Assembly (NCBI RefSeq): GCF_001949145.1
Contig: NW_019091725.1
Location: forward strand, 1-41,024
Reading direction: 5' to 3'
DNA length: 41,024 nt
Source of the DNA: Acanthaster planci
Lineage: Eukaryota; Echinodermata; Asteroidea; Valvatida; Acanthasteridae
The notes under the pieces were generated by a model. That model searched no databases and had not been told where the DNA came from. It saw nothing but the letters and a program-made list of their open reading frames with translations. Made by a program: the position numbers and the translations under genes. Each line of letters starts with the position of its first letter. The first letter of the stretch is position 1. This document shows, piece by piece, positions 18,562 through 28,622 of this stretch.

Positions 18562-19796
18562 TTAAACCAACTTAAATTTTTTGTACAAAACACCTACGCC
18601 TACAAAAAAGTCCAAACGTTACTAGCAATCCAACTGACTGCTTTACTCACTACATCAAACAACCAACTCAACACGCTTCCAATCACACCGGGCAAGCGCC
18701 TAAAGCAGACAATCCCAATTTTTTAAGCATATTCGCTGAATTTTATAATTGCCTTTTGATCCAGTCTGTAATGCCTCCTTTGGACGGTGGTTTAGGTTTT
18801 GAGCTTGAGGTACAGGCTCAACATTAGGCAACGGAGTACCAGCAGCTCTGACAGCAGCCACGACGCTTGACACAATCGTACTGATGGCGAAACTGAAAGC
18901 AGTCAAGATGCTTGCAATGGTGACGCCTTGTTCTCTGAAAAGTACCCGGATTTCGTCGCGTAAATCACCGCGTTAATCGTTTCTTTGATTTGATTGATTT
19001 GAGTTCTAATCTGGTCGGTCTTTCTCTTGATAACTTCTAATCTACCTCGTTTTTCCTCTTTTAAATCGTCCAACCGTTTTTGAATTTCTGTATATTCCCC
19101 GGGAGATTGCACTTCCTCCAATTCATTTTGGACTTGTTGAATCTTTTTGTCTAACTCATCTAATTTGCCTTGATTTAATATAAGCGCTCCTTTTGCCATC
19201 TGTAACGATTCGTCCAATGTGACGAGTTCTCTATAGTTCAATCCTTCGGTTTGTGCTTCTCGGTTTTCGGGAAGCTCTTCTATAATGAATAGAGTTTAAC
19301 ACCGATTGCGCTTGGCTTGTTTTTTCCTCGTAATTTCTAAATCCCAGTATACCTTTTATAAAAAGTCTAGCTTGATATTTATTGTTGTCTTTAGTGTTAC
19401 CTGCTTCTCTAGCATTTTTGTCTGTCGTTTGAAGGCTAACAATTTTGGAGGATTTCTTTTGTTTTACAAAACAGACACTCATCCTTTTGTATATTCAACA
19501 GTTACATAATTGTACATCGATTGGACATCATTCTGATCGACCAGCAAGTTTGAAAGATTTATAGAAATCGTTTGCTGCAGGATTAGTTATAAATGCAGCT
19601 CTTCCTCGTTCTATTGTATCATCTAGGTTCTATCGTGTCAAGTTGACCCTCTACAAACGTTGTTTATTGTTGAACCCAAGTAACTAGTGGTGTTATATAG
19701 TTGTCCCATTCTTGGTCTTGATCATTATCTCCTTGCTGCTCCTCGGTTAATTTGCCAAGGGGTATATCTTCCACGTCAAATCCACTTTCTGCCATT
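18562..19796 (-). pseudogene. Coiled-coil membrane protein (copy B)
   Basis: Starts with MAESGFDVEDIPLG (ATG at 19796), similar to MAEGGFD in copy C. A frame at 19482-19231 follows, then a well-preserved coiled coil (19241-18903) with GLNYRELVTLDESLQMAKG and many heptad-like Leu/Lys/Glu repeats, ending RTQINQIKETINAV. A membrane-like stretch, ASILTAFSFAISTIVSSVV, begins near 18930 and is followed by a Pro-rich hinge and a C-terminal hydrophobic end (DFFVGVGVLYKKF) before the TAA at 18564-18562. The order and spacing match copies A and C. It is broken by several frameshifts. Confidence 0.6.
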
Positions 19797-19801
19797 TTCT
19801 T

Positions 19802-19991
19802 TTATAATAAACGGTTTTGAACCACTGTCATTTTAGCTGCGTCTTCCACCGATAATTTTTCTAGATCGGGTGGTTTAATTTTCAGTAGCTTTTAACCGAG
19901 CATAGCGTAACCCATGGAAATGACCGTAATTACAACACCGTGATATACCATGTCGGCGATTCCGTTTACGTTTATTGTTTGCGTTACTTAT
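19802..19991 (-). pseudogene. Small 'MGYAMLG' membrane protein (copy B)
   Basis: Contains VNGIADMVYHGVVITVISMG followed by YAMLG, a stop, and LEKLSVEDAAKMTVV, ending at a TAA (19804-19802). Copy C has the same protein (28333-28619) with YHGAVVSVISMGYSMLG and EDAAKLIAI. The start codon position has ATA instead of ATG, and one frameshift occurs in the first ten codons. One hydrophobic span is seen. It lies five bases before the coiled-coil gene, as in copy C. Function unknown. Confidence 0.5.
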
Positions 19992-20084
19992 GGTTTTATT
20001 ATATAGCGATTTTTAAAATTATTCCATGTCTAAAATTTCTTCTGCAGGTGCAGTTTTGGAAGAAACTGTTGTTTTTATAGTAGG

Positions 20085-20405
20085 TGCATGGTTTACCATA
20101 GTTTATTTCTTTTTTTAAAAACAAAGCAAGAGCCAACGCGCCGATTAACAGTTCACCTTAGATCAAATTTCTATTATCCATGCAGTTGGTGTAGATGTTT
20201 CTTTTTGGAATGGTTTCGGTTTTTAACTCAGGCTCTGAATTATCGTTTATTTTTAACCCAGCGAGTTGTTGGTTTATTCGCTTGTTGTGTTCTGCTAAAC
20301 GTTTGCCCTGTTTACCCGTTTAGAGTTTTTTGTTTGGGTGACTATCTGAACTTGACTCTTTGCCGGACTCGATGGTGGAGCTGGTGGTTGTCGTCCTGTC
20401 GTCAT
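20085..20405 (-). pseudogene. Small basic protein with C-terminal membrane segment (copy B)
   Basis: The ATG at 20405 opens a Pro/Ser-rich start (TTGRQPPAPPSSPAKSQ) and a basic block, KNSKRVNR. After a frame change, GKRLAEHNKRINQQLAGL follows, matching the GKKLTEHNEK block of the copy A gene, and then a hydrophobic segment, LLIGALALALFLKKE. The gene starts inside the upstream conserved gene in another frame, as in copy A. Copy A lacks the hydrophobic end, so it is probably truncated there. Confidence 0.45.
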
Positions 20406-20788
20406 CTTCTTTTATAATAAACGCATTTTTATTGATAGCTAAATGTTTTGTTATAATTAATGTTGCTACCAAAGGCGACAGGTAAGCACCATACTTGTAA
20501 CAAATTTCACTGAGTAGGTGCCCCAAAAGTCGAGCGTATAAACTCAAAATCGAATTGCCCAACGTTTTAACAATTTCTTTACCGAATTTAAGTTAGTAAA
20601 GTTTAAATAATTTCTCCTGTTCGGCTGGACTAAGCTCCTCTATATCTTTGACGGGGCACTCTTTTCCCCCGGTACTTTTTGGACTCGCCCGACGAAACGA
20701 CTGCGCACAAACGGTCTTTTACGTTTTGCTTGCGTTCTGCAGATTAGGGATCGTATTTTGCGCTTAAGATTGTCTTGATGTCTTCCAT
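20320..20788 (-). pseudogene. Conserved element protein, 'LTPAEQEKL' family (copy B)
   Basis: The ATG at 20788 starts MEDIKTILSAKYDP. Blocks NVKDRLCAVVSSGESKKY and, in another frame, ELSPAEQEKLFKLY match copy A. The final part is an open frame (20562-20320) with GNSILSLYARLLGHLLSEIC, KYGAYLSPLVATLIITKHL and a Ser/Thr/Asp-rich tail. A block between LYARLLG and HLLSEIC that is present in copy A is missing here. Function unknown. This copy supplies the best evidence for the gene start. Confidence 0.55.
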
Positions 20789-20900
20789 TTTATTGTATGG
20801 TTTTTTAGTTTGTCAAACGCTACAACTAGTTGAACGTATTGCAGCATTGCTGTTTCTTTGTTGATTTTATTTATAGCTAAATATAAATTTGTTGAGCAAC

Positions 20901-20944
20901 TAGTCGAATAACAAGTTGTGATTAGTTGAATAACAAGTTGTAAT
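20901..20944. repeat. Two tandem 22-bp repeats
   Basis: TAGTCGAATAACAAGTTGTG (20901 on) and TAGTTGAATAACAAGTTGTA (from 20923) differ at few positions. They lie directly after the ATPase stop on the minus strand, at the place where copy A has its HNH-like gene. Confidence 0.7.
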
Positions 20945-21105
20945 TAACCTAATAACCAGCTAACGGGTAGCTCTGTCATTACAACCAACTTACTAAACTC
21001 TACGTCTCTTAGATGACGTTTTAATCGTGCCCGCTCTTCATCGGGTATCACATCTTTCTCATCAAGCGCTTGGTCAAAGCTAACGCGATCTTTACAATAA
21101 AAGAT
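20944..21105 (-). pseudogene. C-terminal piece of packaging ATPase (copy B)
   Basis: Contains FYCKDRVSFDQALDEKDVIP, then RLKRHLRDVEFSKLVVMTEL, ending at a TAA (20946-20944). This matches SFDQCLDENDVVP and HLRDVKFSKLVLLTE of the copy A ATPase. The Walker motifs are absent, because the piece is joined to the MCP N-terminal half by a deletion; both parts are in one frame apart from a single stop at the join. Confidence 0.7.
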
Positions 21106-21626
21106 AGTCTTTTAAAATGGCCCGTGATCTGTCAACATGGGGGCGTCTAATGGAATTGCATATCTGTTTTTAAAGGCATCGGCGATGGCTTTGTCTTTAC
21201 CGTCATTGGATGACTCGCTCGCATCTGCTGTGTCTAACCTCAGCTTGGCCACATTTTCCCTTCTTAATCCAAAGTAAGCCTTGTTTTTAGTTTGCATTGC
21301 GGGCAACCGATTGTGAAAGACGTCCGCGTCGCGGTAACTCGTAATTTTGTTGCCTTGTAGACTAACGTTGAGTCCTGTAATTAGATTACGCGCGACGTTG
21401 TTTTATACGGTTCTGTTGTTGTCTGATCCACCGCCTAGTTCTAATTTGAGAGCCAACTTGGCGGTACCGGGCACAATGCGGGGAATTTGACGTTTATTGT
21501 ATGTGTCGCAGCGATGGAGCTCGGATTGTGAGTTACAAAGACTTCGCGTCTTTCGCCTTTAATAGCTCGAGGCACTTTGAGCTGGCGGCTTGGATTTAAT
21601 TTCTTTGTGTATTGTTGGCTTGCCAT
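21106..21626 (-). pseudogene. Major capsid protein, N-terminal half (copy B)
   Basis: Double jelly-roll capsid protein of Polinton/adintovirus type, by family knowledge. The ATG at 21626 opens QQYTKKLNPSRQLKVPRAIK and VTHNPSSIAATHTINVKFP. After a frameshift near 21480 the gene continues with VPGTAKLALKLELGG, ARNLITGLNVSLQGNKITSY, RDADVFHNRLP and KNRYAIPLDAPMLTDHGPF. The last part matches copy C (ESRYAISRDVRLLTDHATF). One in-frame TAA lies in the NRTV/NNVARN region. The C-terminal half is deleted. A start followed by basic residues and a VTHNPS strand fits the family's N-terminus. Confidence 0.65.
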
Positions 21627-21662
21627 TGTCTATTCTTATTATAGACTGTTTTATAATTTATA

Positions 21663-21894
21663 AATCCCAACTATGAAAGATGAAGTAATCAACAACACAC
21701 CTGTCGCAAAAAAAAATGTGTTCGCATTTAGTCAATTGAACTTTCTTACAAAAAGTTTGGCTTGCATTTCCGCATTGATAATACCAATGTGGTCTATACC
21801 GGATCGCATATCATCAAACATGAACTCAATGTCTGACCCAGTCGGCTTGCAATTCTGCCAACTGGTCTTTGATTTCTAAAATTTCTTGCCACAT
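21663..21894 (-). pseudogene. Small membrane protein upstream of MCP (copy B)
   Basis: The ATG at 21894 starts MWQEILEIKDQLAELQADWV, a helix. Other frames hold DDMRSGIDHIGIINAEMQAK and a hydrophobic segment, FFFATGVLLITSSFIVGIYK. A helix followed by a C-terminal membrane span suggests a tail-anchored protein. It lies 34 bp before the MCP start on the same strand and is divergent from the gene at 21920, leaving about 25 bp for two start regions. A possible counterpart in copy C is the short ORF at 26928-27038. Confidence 0.4.
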
Positions 21895-21919
21895 TTAAAT
21901 TAAACGTTTATAAAATAAA

Positions 21920-22093
21920 ATGGCAAGTGCATTAATGATGGTAAGAGGAGCTATAGTCAATGCGTTGGCGTTTACTGGGTCCAATTTTTTATTGAGTAGT
22001 TTTTCTCAAAAACGCGTCGACGAGGAAAGAAAGAGACGCGATTTAGCTTTGGAACAATTGGCGCAAGCCAAACAAACCTGGGAAGGAAATTGA
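21920..22093 (+). pseudogene. Small membrane protein, N-terminal part (copy B)
   Basis: MASALMMVRGAIVNALAFTG, SNFLLSSFSQKRVDEERKRR and DLALEQLAQAKQTWEGN form a clean 57-codon frame ending in a TGA. Copy C has the same start (GRALINGLPFTGSNFLFSSP, VDEERKRHDLALELLAQAKQ) but continues for another 100 or more residues, so this copy is cut where copy B ends. One hydrophobic N-terminal segment, then a charged helix. Confidence 0.6.
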
Positions 22094-22493
22094 GTCCATT
22101 TGTTTTTAAACGAACGTTCCTTTAAATTTAGGCATATGCTCCCTCCCACAAAAAAAAACTCAAGGCAGCTTAGATCTAGTTCCATTTCAACTCCTCAGAT
22201 TCCGACTTGTCGCACAAATTGCTATAAAACATCTACTATCCCTACTTTGGCCAGAATTTTAATGTAATGCAGTAGTTTTTATGGCTAATAGTTTATCAGG
22301 AAAGATTTCCACGAGGAGCACTCGGAATCTCACTTGGTTACCCTATTGGCTCATGGGGCTTATAATGTTGTTTTGGTTGTGCTATTTTGAATCACCTCCT
22401 TTTATTGGAGTTTGGCATGCAGGGTGATCTCCCCGTATGGATCTCTTTCTCTTCTTCTTGCTTTTAAATTCTCCTTTTTATATCTGGATTTTT
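22094..22493. other. Junction DNA between copies B and C
   Basis: No gene is certain. On the plus strand at about 22140-22265 a frame with IPTCRTNCYKTSTIPTLARI vaguely recalls the R-T-N box and end of a non-LTR retrotransposon, but it is too short to claim. The rest is T/C-rich without recognisable structure. Confidence 0.4.
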
Positions 22494-25400
22494 TTATTTG
22501 AAGTAATGTTGTTCAGTGAGTTCAGTGTTATTGGCGGGTTTGATTGAATACATCTTGGGTCTGATACAAACGGCTTCTGAAATGATTACCCCGCCAAATT
22601 TGTCTTTAAATTTCCCAGTGACTTTTTTGTTGGTAGGGTTGTACAAGTGGTGGTCTTTGGGATAATTACTCAGATCAAACTGAAAAAGGTCTTGGTAAAT
22701 GTCGTCAGTTTGGACCTCTATTAATAAACTGTCCGTGTCAGTGTAAAGCTATTTATTATTTGGTCGTTGTAACGAAACTTTAATATGTTGTAATAAAAGT
22801 CATAAATGAGCATCTTTGATAACTCTAGTATAGCAACCCCCGCATAAATTGGTTTGTCTAGCTTGACATTGGTCTTGTACATTTCGATATAACTCATGTT
22901 GCATTCTTTAAAAGGAATCGTTCCTTTAAAACTGGGTTTATTGGCTATGAGTCTAAATTTTTCAACGTCATGGCGTAACAATGTTTACGCACATTTTACC
23001 AAAAAATGCGTTGTTGGCAAGTTTAAAGGAGTCTTGTTCAAATTTTGTTTTGGCTTGTTTACGTAACTCGATGTTTTTATTGATGTAACTGCACATCCAA
23101 GGTCGTTGGAAAAATAGAATCACACGATGTACTTTTCTAAATTTTAGACCAAGGTTCAAGTACATTTGGAGTAATCTGTAGTGTACAACATAACTGGTTT
23201 TACAACTTGTTGTTGCAATGAGTTTTTAATACTAACTTTGTAGCCAAGCATTAATTGTTGTTGCAGTCTAAGACAATCGATTTTTAATATAATTTAACAT
23301 AAATTCAGTTGTAAAATCTTGTGGGTTTTTAACCCAAGTAAATTCTGCAAATGGCAACGGTTGACTAATGGCCCAACCATATAAATTGTTTGCGTCAAAG
23401 TAAAGTAAATACGACGACGGTTTGCTTGAATCATATTTGGGTAGGCACTTGTTATTTGCTTTTGCATATCGTTTACCACCCCCAGACGATATGCTGCCTC
23501 GTTTACCTTTTCAAAAAATAAGTGTTGGTTAATGTCTGTTAATAATACAAGTTCAATACGACAATGTTGTAACAACGCGTCCCAAAAAATCCAGGTGCAG
23601 TATAACAATTGGCAGGATCAATACCATAATTCATATAACAGATGTCTCTAAAATTTTGAACCACATCTGTCAAAAGCGAAGTGTCTGTTTTGACATATAG
23701 GTCGTGATAGTCGCCCATTTTTTTGCATCCAAATGTTAACCACACATTTTGGGAATGAGTGTACTCTTCATCAGTAACGCTTGTCCGTTTGAGCGAGCTA
23801 TAAAAAGCTTCTTTTGGTGGTAAATAAGTCTAGTTAAATATTTCTAAAGAGTCCATGTATTCATAAGGGTAAATTCCTTCTTGTAAAAGTAAATCTTTTG
23901 TATCAAGTTTACTAATGCGTTCGAATTTGTCTTTTAGACACGCTTCTACAATTTTTGCCAACGACGATGGTAAAAATGGTATGAGTCTATAAATCGTAGT
24001 TGACCGAGTAAAAAGATACATAATTTTCGCTGTTTTGGGGATGCAAGAAATATAATCGTCTTTAAACTCGGCTGATCCGTGCACAATGAGATGCGCGTCA
24101 TAATTTCCCAAGTTGTTTAATAACGCGGGAACAGCTGTTTCTTTGGGTACCACTTGGAGTTGTAAATTGCAATAAGAGTGGGCTGCACCTCTAAAGACAG
24201 TGTGACGTGACGAGACAGTGATCTCTGACTTTAGGTTAGTTCGAAAATGTTCGGTGCTTTTTAAACAACAATCGTCACCAGATATAGACGAGTGTTTTGG
24301 CACGTTACAAAAACGTTCATGTTTGTCATATCGAAAAAATCCTCCGCAGATCCAGCACCTTTTAGCTTTATTAAATTGTTCTTCTTCTTTAGGTGGGAGT
24401 TTTAGCGGTTTAGGGTTTGCAAAAATGACGTTAATTTTTTTTCTAATTCTTCTGCGAGACTTGTAACAAATACTTGACTTGCATTTGGACCTCGATAAAG
24501 TTTTTCCAATCGTTTTTTGTTGTCGTAACTATTACTGTATAGTAAAAACCACAAACGGCGTGTTTTTGTAGTTCGTTTTGGTCAAGATTGATTCAAAATC
24601 AGCATAAATAAAGGTTATGTCTAAAATTTAAAAGCTAATGTGGGAAATTCTTTACCAAATAAACTTCCTTCTTGCATTTCAACAAAACAAGGAGCACGTC
24701 CTTCACCTTTCACTCTTTAAAATGTTTGTTTAAGTCAGTTTGCTTATAAAGTGTGAATTGCAATGATTGCAAATGTGCTTTTTACCGCTGTGATGGTTAA
24801 TCTGTGTGCTTAAAAGTTTTGATTTATCTTTGATCCAACAATAGTGACTTTGGACGTCTGTTTCTCCCATGATATGAAGTAGGTCTATATGAGTCAGTTT
24901 TGGTTCTTCTTAAGGTACGAAATTCTTTGAAAGCCTCATAACAAAAAAAATTTGCCGTGATCGGCTAAAATTTCTTTCGGCTGTTGCTCAAGGTATTCTT
25001 CTTCTTCAGGTTCCGGATGTTCATATCCAAACACGTTAATGGTCATGCTGTTTTGTTTTTAAATGTGTGAAATTTGAGATAACGGCGTAGGAAAATTGAT
25101 ACCCATAAAATCAAGGCCGTCGTCCTTTGCATAATTTTATGGTATTTCTTCGTGTATTTTATAATTTGGTTTGTTTTGAATTTGTTGAACATGTGGGGTA
25201 TATTTTTTAAGGCTGCTCTCGGGCACCATCGTATACATTCTTGGTCTTTGTTTTTGATGTTAATTAATTATACGGCTTTTTTGGCTTTAACAAATTCATC
25301 GAGTTCGATGCAACTGCCTCCACCAATGTCTCCATACCTGACAATGTTGATGTAAAATACATCTATAGAGTCTATTACAAATCCAAAACCTTTATTTACA

Positions 25401-25872
25401 AACCGTTCAATCTGTTTGATAAAGTTATCTCTATGTTCAAGTATAATTTGGTTGAGCGGCTTGGCACGTGATACACACGTGATAGAGTGCCATATGGAGT
25501 ATTAAATGTGTAACACTTTTGTCACGATCGTCATCAGGACCGCGATTTTTGTTAATAAAGCCAAAGGTAATCGCCGTTTGAAGTTTAATTTGGCGGTTGC
25601 CAATCTTTTTCCACGCTGATATGATTTCGTCGCGAATGATATTACCATAATAGTAGGAAAAGGTCATAACGTAAGCTATTGTGTTTTTTGTTTTAATTCA
25701 AAGTTTGTATTGTGTCTTTTAAATCTAACCGTTTCTTGCACATTAACTCGATCAAATTTACCGTTATGCGATTTGATTGCACGTATATAGTCAGATTTTG
25801 TCGTTTTACCACGTCGTCCTTGGGTGTGACCGCTCAATTTTGTAATTCTGCCGGTTGTTTTTTACGACGCAT
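22494..25872 (-). pseudogene. Adintovirus/Polinton-type PolB (copy C)
   Basis: Protein-primed family-B polymerase. From N- to C-terminus: NFELKQKTQ and YGNIIRDEIISAWKKIGNRQ (25740-25600), SHYCWIKDKSKLLSTQINHH with following HICNHC (about 24860-24760), KRCWICGGFFRYDKHERFC (about 24370-24300), FRGAAHSYCNLQLQVVPK and NLGNYDAHLIVHG, which is Exo II (24303-23830), KMGDYHDLYVKTDTSLLTDV with YTAPGF (about 23720-23590), motif A region DANNLYGW (near 23396-23373), YAGVAILELSKMLIYDFYYN, and motif C, YTDTDS (22745-22728), followed by NKKVTGKFKDKFGG. The proposed start at 25872 is uncertain. More than ten frameshifts or stops occur. It differs from the E1 PolB, which has FFDFEC and YYDTDS, so two polymerase lineages are present. 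Confidence 0.85.
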
Positions 25873-26008
25873 AGTGTTTGTAGTGTAGTGTGTAAGCTTT
25901 TAGGTGATCTTGGATGGCTTTGATGTAGTCTTTTTTGAAATGACGTTTTGTGACGCTATTTCTAGGCGGGGGGCAGGTTTACGTTAAAGTCTTTTATGTG
26001 TTGCCTTT

Positions 26009-26101
26009 CTAGTAGCCTTGAGGACTATAAAAGCAGCGAGACTGTTCTTTCTCTTTGTCGTTGTTTAACTTGTTCTCCTTGACCTTATTCACCTTGTCCA
26101 T
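26009..26101 (-). pseudogene. N-terminal remnant of integrase (copy C)
   Basis: MDKVNKVKENKLNNDKEKEQ followed by CFYSPQGY corresponds to the integrase start of copy A (MNKSKDKEINKLFYSPKGYW). The next codon, Trp in copy A, is a TAG here (26011-26009). The catalytic core is absent; the following DNA passes into the PolB start region. Unlike in copy A, this remnant is in the same frame as the upstream membrane protein. Confidence 0.65.
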
Positions 26102-26542
26102 GCTTTTGTTGCTTTTTTTAAATATAAAGAGGTTAACCAAACCAATAATGTAACAGAAAACGGCAGTTCCTCCAAGAACCCACACAAGCTCGCGAGCACG
26201 TTGGTCTTCAGAGGGCATGTAAAAATCGCAAAGCCGCGTTTCTCGAGGTAACTCGAGCGGTTCGCCTGTCGGTCCCCCGAGCAGTTCCTTGTAAGCACGC
26301 AATGCTTTGTCTACGTTAGCAAACGTTCGTTTGCTCACGCGTTCTTGCCTCATACGTTCGTTCATGTATTTTAGGTATTTGACTCATTGTTGCTCTCAGG
26401 TCTGTTTGGCTTGAGCCAACAGCTCCAGGGCCAGATCGTGTCTCTTTCGTTCTTCATCCACCTGTTGTTGCGACGGACTGCTAAACAAAAAGTTCGACCC
26501 TGTGAACGGCAGTCCGTTGATTAAAGCTCTGCCTACCATCAT
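26099..26542 (-). pseudogene. Small membrane protein (copy C)
   Basis: The ATG at 26542 is chosen by similarity to the copy B start. It has an N-terminal hydrophobic segment (INGLPFTGSNFLFSS), a charged helix (VDEERKRHDLALELLAQAKQ), two in-frame TGA stops, then NERMRQERVSKRTFANVDKA, LPRETRLCDFYMPSEDQRAR and a membrane span, ELVWVLGGTAVFCYIIGLV. This is the most complete of the three copies (A: 6722-6870, B: 21920-22093). It is divergently arranged from the gene at 26620. Probably a virion or host-membrane protein; function unknown. Confidence 0.6.
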
Positions 26543-26619
26543 TAAAACACTCGCCACGACTGTTGTTTAAGTTTCCTCTTTATTTTGAAAGCTTGAATTT
26601 AAAACAATATACTTTTAAA

Positions 26620-26931
26620 ATGACTGCTGTTGCAAAATTACGATGCCTGCGACAAGCGTTCTCGTTTCTAAGTGGGAACTCTTCAGTTATAAGAGCTCAG
26701 AGCTTAACATATGGCTTTTCAGACGCCGCCATTACACTCAAAGCGAGAGCTTTAAAAAAGAGCGAGCGAGAAGCAAATTGTCGTAAATTTCTCTATGGCA
26801 AATACATCGGTAGACTCCAGTTAGCGAGTGCCGACTTAAACTATAGAGAAAGATAGCAATTTGATAGCGACGTCTTTGACTACGTGCTCGAACGCAAAAG
26901 CTCGGCATATCAAATCATTCAATTGAAATGA
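26620..26931 (+). pseudogene. Small basic helical protein with one in-frame TAG (copy C)
   Basis: From the ATG at 26620: MTAVAKLRCLRQAFSFLSG, then AITLKARALKKSEREANCRK and LASADLNYRER, then a TAG at 26854-26856, after which the same frame continues with QFDSDVFDYVLERKSSAYQI to a TGA at 26931. Both parts look like one protein of about 103 codons, so a single point change separates it from an open gene. Mostly helical and basic. I do not recognise a domain. It is the first gene of the rightward block, next to the capsid gene. Confidence 0.5.
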
Positions 26932-27038
26932 TTGACATTAAGTGCTCCCATTTTACCAGATTTTTAAGACTATCATTAAACATAAGCTTAGCCGCTGAGA
27001 CACTCGCCATTCTTCTGCTCTCTCTGTTTATTTTATAG
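26928..27038 (+). other. Short hydrophobic ORF before MCP (copy C)
   Basis: A 36-codon frame (ATG at 26928, TAG at 27036-27038) ends in LAAETLAILLLSLFIL, a likely membrane segment. It overlaps the previous stop by four bases (ATGA). It occupies the place of the tail-anchored protein found before MCP in copy B, but I see no sequence similarity. Confidence 0.3.
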
Positions 27039-27060
27039 ACAACTATATATTCAACTATAT

Positions 27061-28050
27061 TTTAAATGAACAACAGGAATAGGAACAACAACATGAACAG
27101 AAACAACAACAACGAGTTCAAAAAGAAATAAAAGAGCCTCAAGAAGAAGTCTTTCAACTGTGGCAAGACAAACGCATAAAAAAGCGCTAAAAGCAGAATA
27201 CGAAGAAACGCGCAACCTGCATTCAAGGCAAAAAAATCGTGAGCTATAGAGACGCTGACGTCTTTCACAATTTCAAAGACAACCGGCCACCCTCGACATA
27301 GACCAAAAACATGGCTTATTTTGGCTTGGAAAGAGAAAACGCGGCGATCGAGATCGCGATCGCAGACGCGTTTGAAAGCCGGTACGCGATTTCCCGGGAC
27401 GTGCGGCTGTTAACGGACCACGCGACTTTTTATCGCACCGGTCTGAAAGAGCCCCTGACGTACGTAGTTACGTTCATCGACCACGATAAAGTCGTCAAGT
27501 CGATAGACACCGCTACCCAATACTCCATGTCTGACCTGACGCTTAAGTACGAGGTCGTGACCAACCGCGACCTAGCCCAAACTTTGAGAAGTAAGCACAG
27601 GGGCACGGTGTACTACTTATTTGATCGAATATACTCGTGGAAAAAGCAACAGATACCCTCTGGAACATTAGCGTCGACCAAACGATTAAAATTTTGAAAG
27701 GCGTCTTGATCCTGTTTAAAGATCCCACCTTTAAGAATCACCAACGATTCTACGTCCTCGCATTAAGAAAACTAGTGTAACTGTCGAGGGCAGGCCCAAT
27801 CAACTGTATTCGTATGGCTTGTTCGAGAGAAGCAAGTTTTCGGTGACTCAGACACAAAATCGGGATGAGCGGTAGTAAAAGATTTGAATTTGACGGGTGT
27901 TGACATGGCCGACTACCTGAAAGATAAGTACGGTCTATGGCTTGATTTTAGAAGCTCCGATCGTAACTCTTATAACGGATCGGGACGGCCCTTAGGAGGC
28001 GGAGGTGATATTGCGATTTAAATGGAGAAAGAAGCAGGAAAGGCAGGCGT
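27061..28050 (+). pseudogene. Major capsid protein, middle and C-terminal parts (copy C)
   Basis: A Gln/Glu-rich start (frame with EPQEEVFQLWQDKRIKK) leads to YRDADVFHNF, which matches copy B. The open frame from 27311 continues with MAYFGLERENAAIEIAIADA, ESRYAISRDVRLLTDHATFY, KEPLTYVVTFIDHDKVVKSI and LKYEVVTNRDLAQTL. Other frames hold WNISVDQTIKILKGVLILF and FKDPTFKNHQRFYVLAL, then VEGRPNQLYSYGLFERS, DKYGLWLDFRSSDRNSYNGS and GRPLGGGGD. The series fits the double jelly-roll capsid of this virus group, with the V-E-G-x-P-N-Q-L and L-W-L-D-F-R boxes as landmarks. The N-terminal VTHNPS part seen in copy B is replaced here. It is broken by at least four frameshifts. Confidence 0.65.
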
Positions 28051-28215
28051 TTGACAGTATGTCCACTTTGTTTATTGTAGACGACTGTAGTTCCTATCAA
28101 GACGTTTAAGTACAGGAAAAAGAGTAAAACAAGCAACGGCTGTGCGTTGAGCCGAATGGCATTTTCAAGTAGGCATGATCAACTTTTGTTTAGACGAATT
28201 GTTGTCTTAGAATTG
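28045..28215 (+). pseudogene. Pieces of packaging ATPase (copy C)
   Basis: STLFIVDDCSSYQDV (Walker B; Asp codons at 28080-28085) and MAFSSRH match LFVVDDCTSDQF and MAFSGRH of copy A. A piece with NFCLDEL resembles DQCLDEN. The Walker A part is missing, so the end of MCP is joined directly to the middle of the ATPase by a deletion. Confidence 0.6.
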
Positions 28216-28332
28216 TTTAGACGCGTCAAACCCAACTCCAAACTCACCAACACCTGAGACTTTAGAAATTGTGTAAACTTAGCTCAATTAAAAAATTGCT
28301 ATACAATAAGAAGACAAACCAAGACAAAGACA

Positions 28333-28619
28333 ATGAGTAAAGCAAACGCAAACATCCACGTGGAGGGAATAGCAAACACGATATACCACGGCGCTGTGGT
28401 CAGCGTAATTTCGATGGGATACTCCATGCTCGGAAAAGCTACTGAAAGTCATACTTGGACTGACTCAGCATAGAAGACGCGGCTAAGCTAATTGCGATCA
28501 CTAGCAGCACATTAGCCACGCAAGGTTGACTGTTGGCCTAAGGTTTGTTTAAAGCCCAGCCTGTAGCTCTAAGGCAAGTGCATAAAAACTTCTTTATATT
28601 AATTAAAACAGTGAACTGA
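28333..28619 (+). pseudogene. Small 'MGYSMLG' membrane protein (copy C)
   Basis: From the ATG at 28333: MSKANANIHVEGIANTIYHG and AVVSVISMGYSMLGKATES, then after a frame change IEDAAKLIAITSSTLATQG, and a tail with two stops to the TGA at 28619. The hydrophobic stretch around AVVSVISMGYSMLG is a likely membrane segment. The copy B homologue is at 19802-19991. It ends four bases before the coiled-coil gene start. Function unknown. Confidence 0.5.
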
Positions 28620-28622
28620 GAC

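Larger units (their letters stand above)
15325..22093 (-). mobile_element. Polinton/adintovirus-like copy B (inverted relative to A and C)
   Basis: It has the same two-block layout as copies A and C but in the opposite orientation: small membrane protein (+), pre-MCP protein, MCP, ATPase piece, LTPAEQEKL-type, basic, small membrane and coiled-coil genes (-), hairpin, then TFIIB-like tail, METH, two further genes and the EGYNNN gene (+). It is truncated at both ends, deleted between MCP and ATPase, and partly inverted at 17565-17840. Confidence 0.7.

Noticed and set aside
20088-20417. 109-codon plus-strand frame rich in Leu/Phe/Cys
   Set aside because: Antisense to the basic protein and LTPAEQEKL-family genes of copy B.
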